Shown one piece after another: positions 62,037-64,000 of a stretch of DNA of 64,000 bases. The first letter of the stretch is position 1. Each line of letters starts with the position of its first letter. Source of the DNA: Mercurialis annua (Eukaryota > Streptophyta > Magnoliopsida > Malpighiales > Euphorbiaceae); the NCBI RefSeq assembly GCF_937616625.2, contig NC_065570.1:69343665-69407664 (forward strand), in the 5' to 3' direction. The position numbers and the translations under genes were made by a program. A model generated the notes under the pieces. It made no database searches, was not told the origin of the DNA, and saw nothing but the letters and a program-made list of their open reading frames with translations.

Positions 62037-62500
62037 TAAATATACTTAATAAATATATTTTTAAATGTATTAAAATAGATACCTCATTATAATTAATTTA
62101 AATATTCGATCAATTGTAATTGAATCAACCGACTAATTTGATCGGTCCAGTTTGATATTTATACATCTCTGATACATATTTGATACATGATAAATACATT
62201 CTTTTACACATTTTCGAGATGTTTATTATCAATGTGTTAGTTATGCTATAAATAGACAATAAATATATTTTTTAAAATTTACTTAATAGATACATCGGTG
62301 ATATATAATTTATGCATGATAGATACATTTTTTAAATGTATTAAATTGATACATTGTTGATACATAATTTATATATGATGGTTACATCTTTACCACATAA
62401 TTTATATATGATATATATATATATATATATATATTAAATATATTTAATAGATACATCTCTAATACATAATTATACATGATAAATAAATTTCGGTATGTAT
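61380..62500. repeat. Degenerate GATACAT repeat field
   Basis: Over about 1.1 kb, dozens of words such as GATACATCTCTGATACAT and TGATACATAATTTATA recur irregularly. Longer pieces are also duplicated (CTAATTTGATTGGTTCATTT at about 61686 and CTAATTTGATCGGTCCAGTT at about 62132). (TA)n runs lie at about 62002-62026 and 62410-62434. It is non-coding. Confidence 0.7.
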
Positions 62501-64000
62501 CAATAATGTATCCGATAAATAATCACTTATATTTTTAAAAATTGTATTATCTGTGTATTTGTATATTTTATATTTTTAAAATTTAATATATTTATACTTT
62601 TAAAATTAAAATAAAGAATATATATAAATTTATATAGGTAAATTTTTAATATTTTAAATCAATAGTTATATAAGTGATTTTTTATATAAAAGATATATGT
62701 AGTGGTATTAATAGTGCTTAACAATAAACTAGTCCAGAGTGTAGATATAGGAGTGCATAAAAAATTAGTGCACTAGTAACAGTGCATCACGCGTCAATGT
62801 CAGCGTGCGTCAGGATGACACATGCTCACATCATTAAGATTGTATTAATGATAAAAAGATGGTGCTGATGTAAACAAATCTAAATTTGTGGTAAATAGTG
62901 TAAATGGAAGGGTTTTTTGTGCTAATTTTGTTATCTTCTCAAACATTAATTATATTAAATTTGTTTAGCTATTGAACTTTTAAAATCATATAAATTTAAA
63001 TTTTCCATATTTATGAGTTATACTAAACATTAATATTAATAATGTAATATAACTTTCAACTTTTATAAATTTTAATATTATTTAATAAGAAAGATATCTA
63101 ATAGAATGATAAATCAATTTAATGAGAAATGTGGTCGATCACTTATAAAATTACACCTATTAATTTGAAATTCAATTCTATAATATATAGTATATATATA
63201 GATTATTTGTTTTTTTTAAATTATTTTTTAATGGTCAGCTGTTTTTTTCTCAACTCTTATTTATTTAATTGTGCCACTGAATAGAACTCATAAGTTCGTA
63301 GAGCAAGTTTTCCATCATTAAATCAGACTACTCCAAGTAAATGAAATCAAATTTCATCAAATTTATTTTTATATCCAAATTAATATGAAACAATTCTATA
63401 ATCATATTAGTTTTCATTAATTGAGAATGCTTACATAAAATAAAACCAAAATCTTGTAAATGTTGTACCAAACCATAACACAAAAGTTGACTATCTCCCC
63501 AACCCCAAAAAAAGCAAAGCAAAAATGGGAATATGAAGCTCAAACATACATATACTTCAAGAAGATAAAATCAAGGGTTTCCGAGTCAATTTGTAAAACG
63601 TAAAATAGATACTAATAAATGATTCAATAAAATAAAATTGGAGTGTTGTGCGTGTAAGTGCATAGGGAAATGAAGAGTTTGATGATCATAGGAGTGAGGC
63701 AGCTTAGGAGATTGTGAAAGGTAAAAGGGTTTAATTAAGTAACCGATTTCAATTTCTTTAATACTATAGTTTATTCGATCAAAGAAATTTAAAAAGATAT
63801 ATAAACGTAAAATTAAAATTTAATTTAAATAATAAAATATTTGATTCATATGTAAAGAAACCGAAACACTCATTCAGCTCGAATTTAAATTTATATATTA
63901 TTTATTTAAATACTACTAAACAAGCCGAATACCAAGAGCTTAGTTAGATCAGACGATTCATACCTTAGCATTATATGTTACTCCATAACAACAATGTTTT
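62501..64000. other. AT-rich intergenic DNA, nothing recognised
   Basis: No supported gene up to the window edge. A short GC-richer patch at about 62760-62830 (GTGCATCACGCGTCAATGTC) is not recognised. Confidence 0.45.

Overview
This window is nuclear DNA from a flowering plant, almost certainly a eudicot. Genes are split by many short AT-rich GT-AG introns, the intergenic DNA is strongly AT-rich and full of MITE-type elements, and the genes belong to plant families: a RABG3-type Rab7, a ubiquitin-RUB1 fusion, an RGI-type receptor kinase, an organellar RH39-type helicase, a DUF1475 protein and a PGG-domain ankyrin protein. I do not assign a species. No bacterial, viral, CRISPR or organellar sequence is seen.

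Layout. 945-5428 (+) is a Rab7-class GTPase with a Tourist-like MITE in its last intron. 7006-11933 (+) is an ankyrin/PGG membrane protein whose reading frame probably breaks near 9800. 14585-14923 (-) is a small intronless protein with a divergent ubiquitin-like fold. About 14924-21858 is a gene desert packed with long-hairpin elements. 21859-25211 (+) is a DUF1475 membrane protein made of two copies of the same four-exon module. 26474-28289 (+) is the ubiquitin-RUB1 (NEDD8) precursor. 28290-33885 is a second desert with hairpin elements and an inverted pair of Stowaway MITEs. 33886-37313 (+) is a cytoplasmic poly(A)-binding protein. 38128-39636 (-) is an MRNIP-like zinc-ribbon protein. 40722-42800 (+) is hypoxanthine-guanine phosphoribosyltransferase. 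44147-49912 (+) is DEAD-box helicase RH39. 50231-50689 (-) is a small membrane protein. 51389-51907 (+) is a small, probably mitochondrial protein. 55388-58810 (-) is an LRR receptor kinase. 58811-64000 holds no gene I can support.

The genes are unrelated housekeeping and signalling loci, not a pathway cluster. The most notable structure is a recurrent set of fold-back elements with exact 9-bp target-site duplications (Mutator-like), six of them certain and at least two more probable. Other points worth a look are the divergent ubiquitin-like gene, two GC-AG introns (one stop-free and in frame inside a kinase activation segment), an oligo(A)-rich leader on the PABP gene, and the exon-level duplication inside the DUF1475 gene. 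Exon boundaries were set by hand from splice-site consensus, reading-frame phase and known protein families, not from transcripts.
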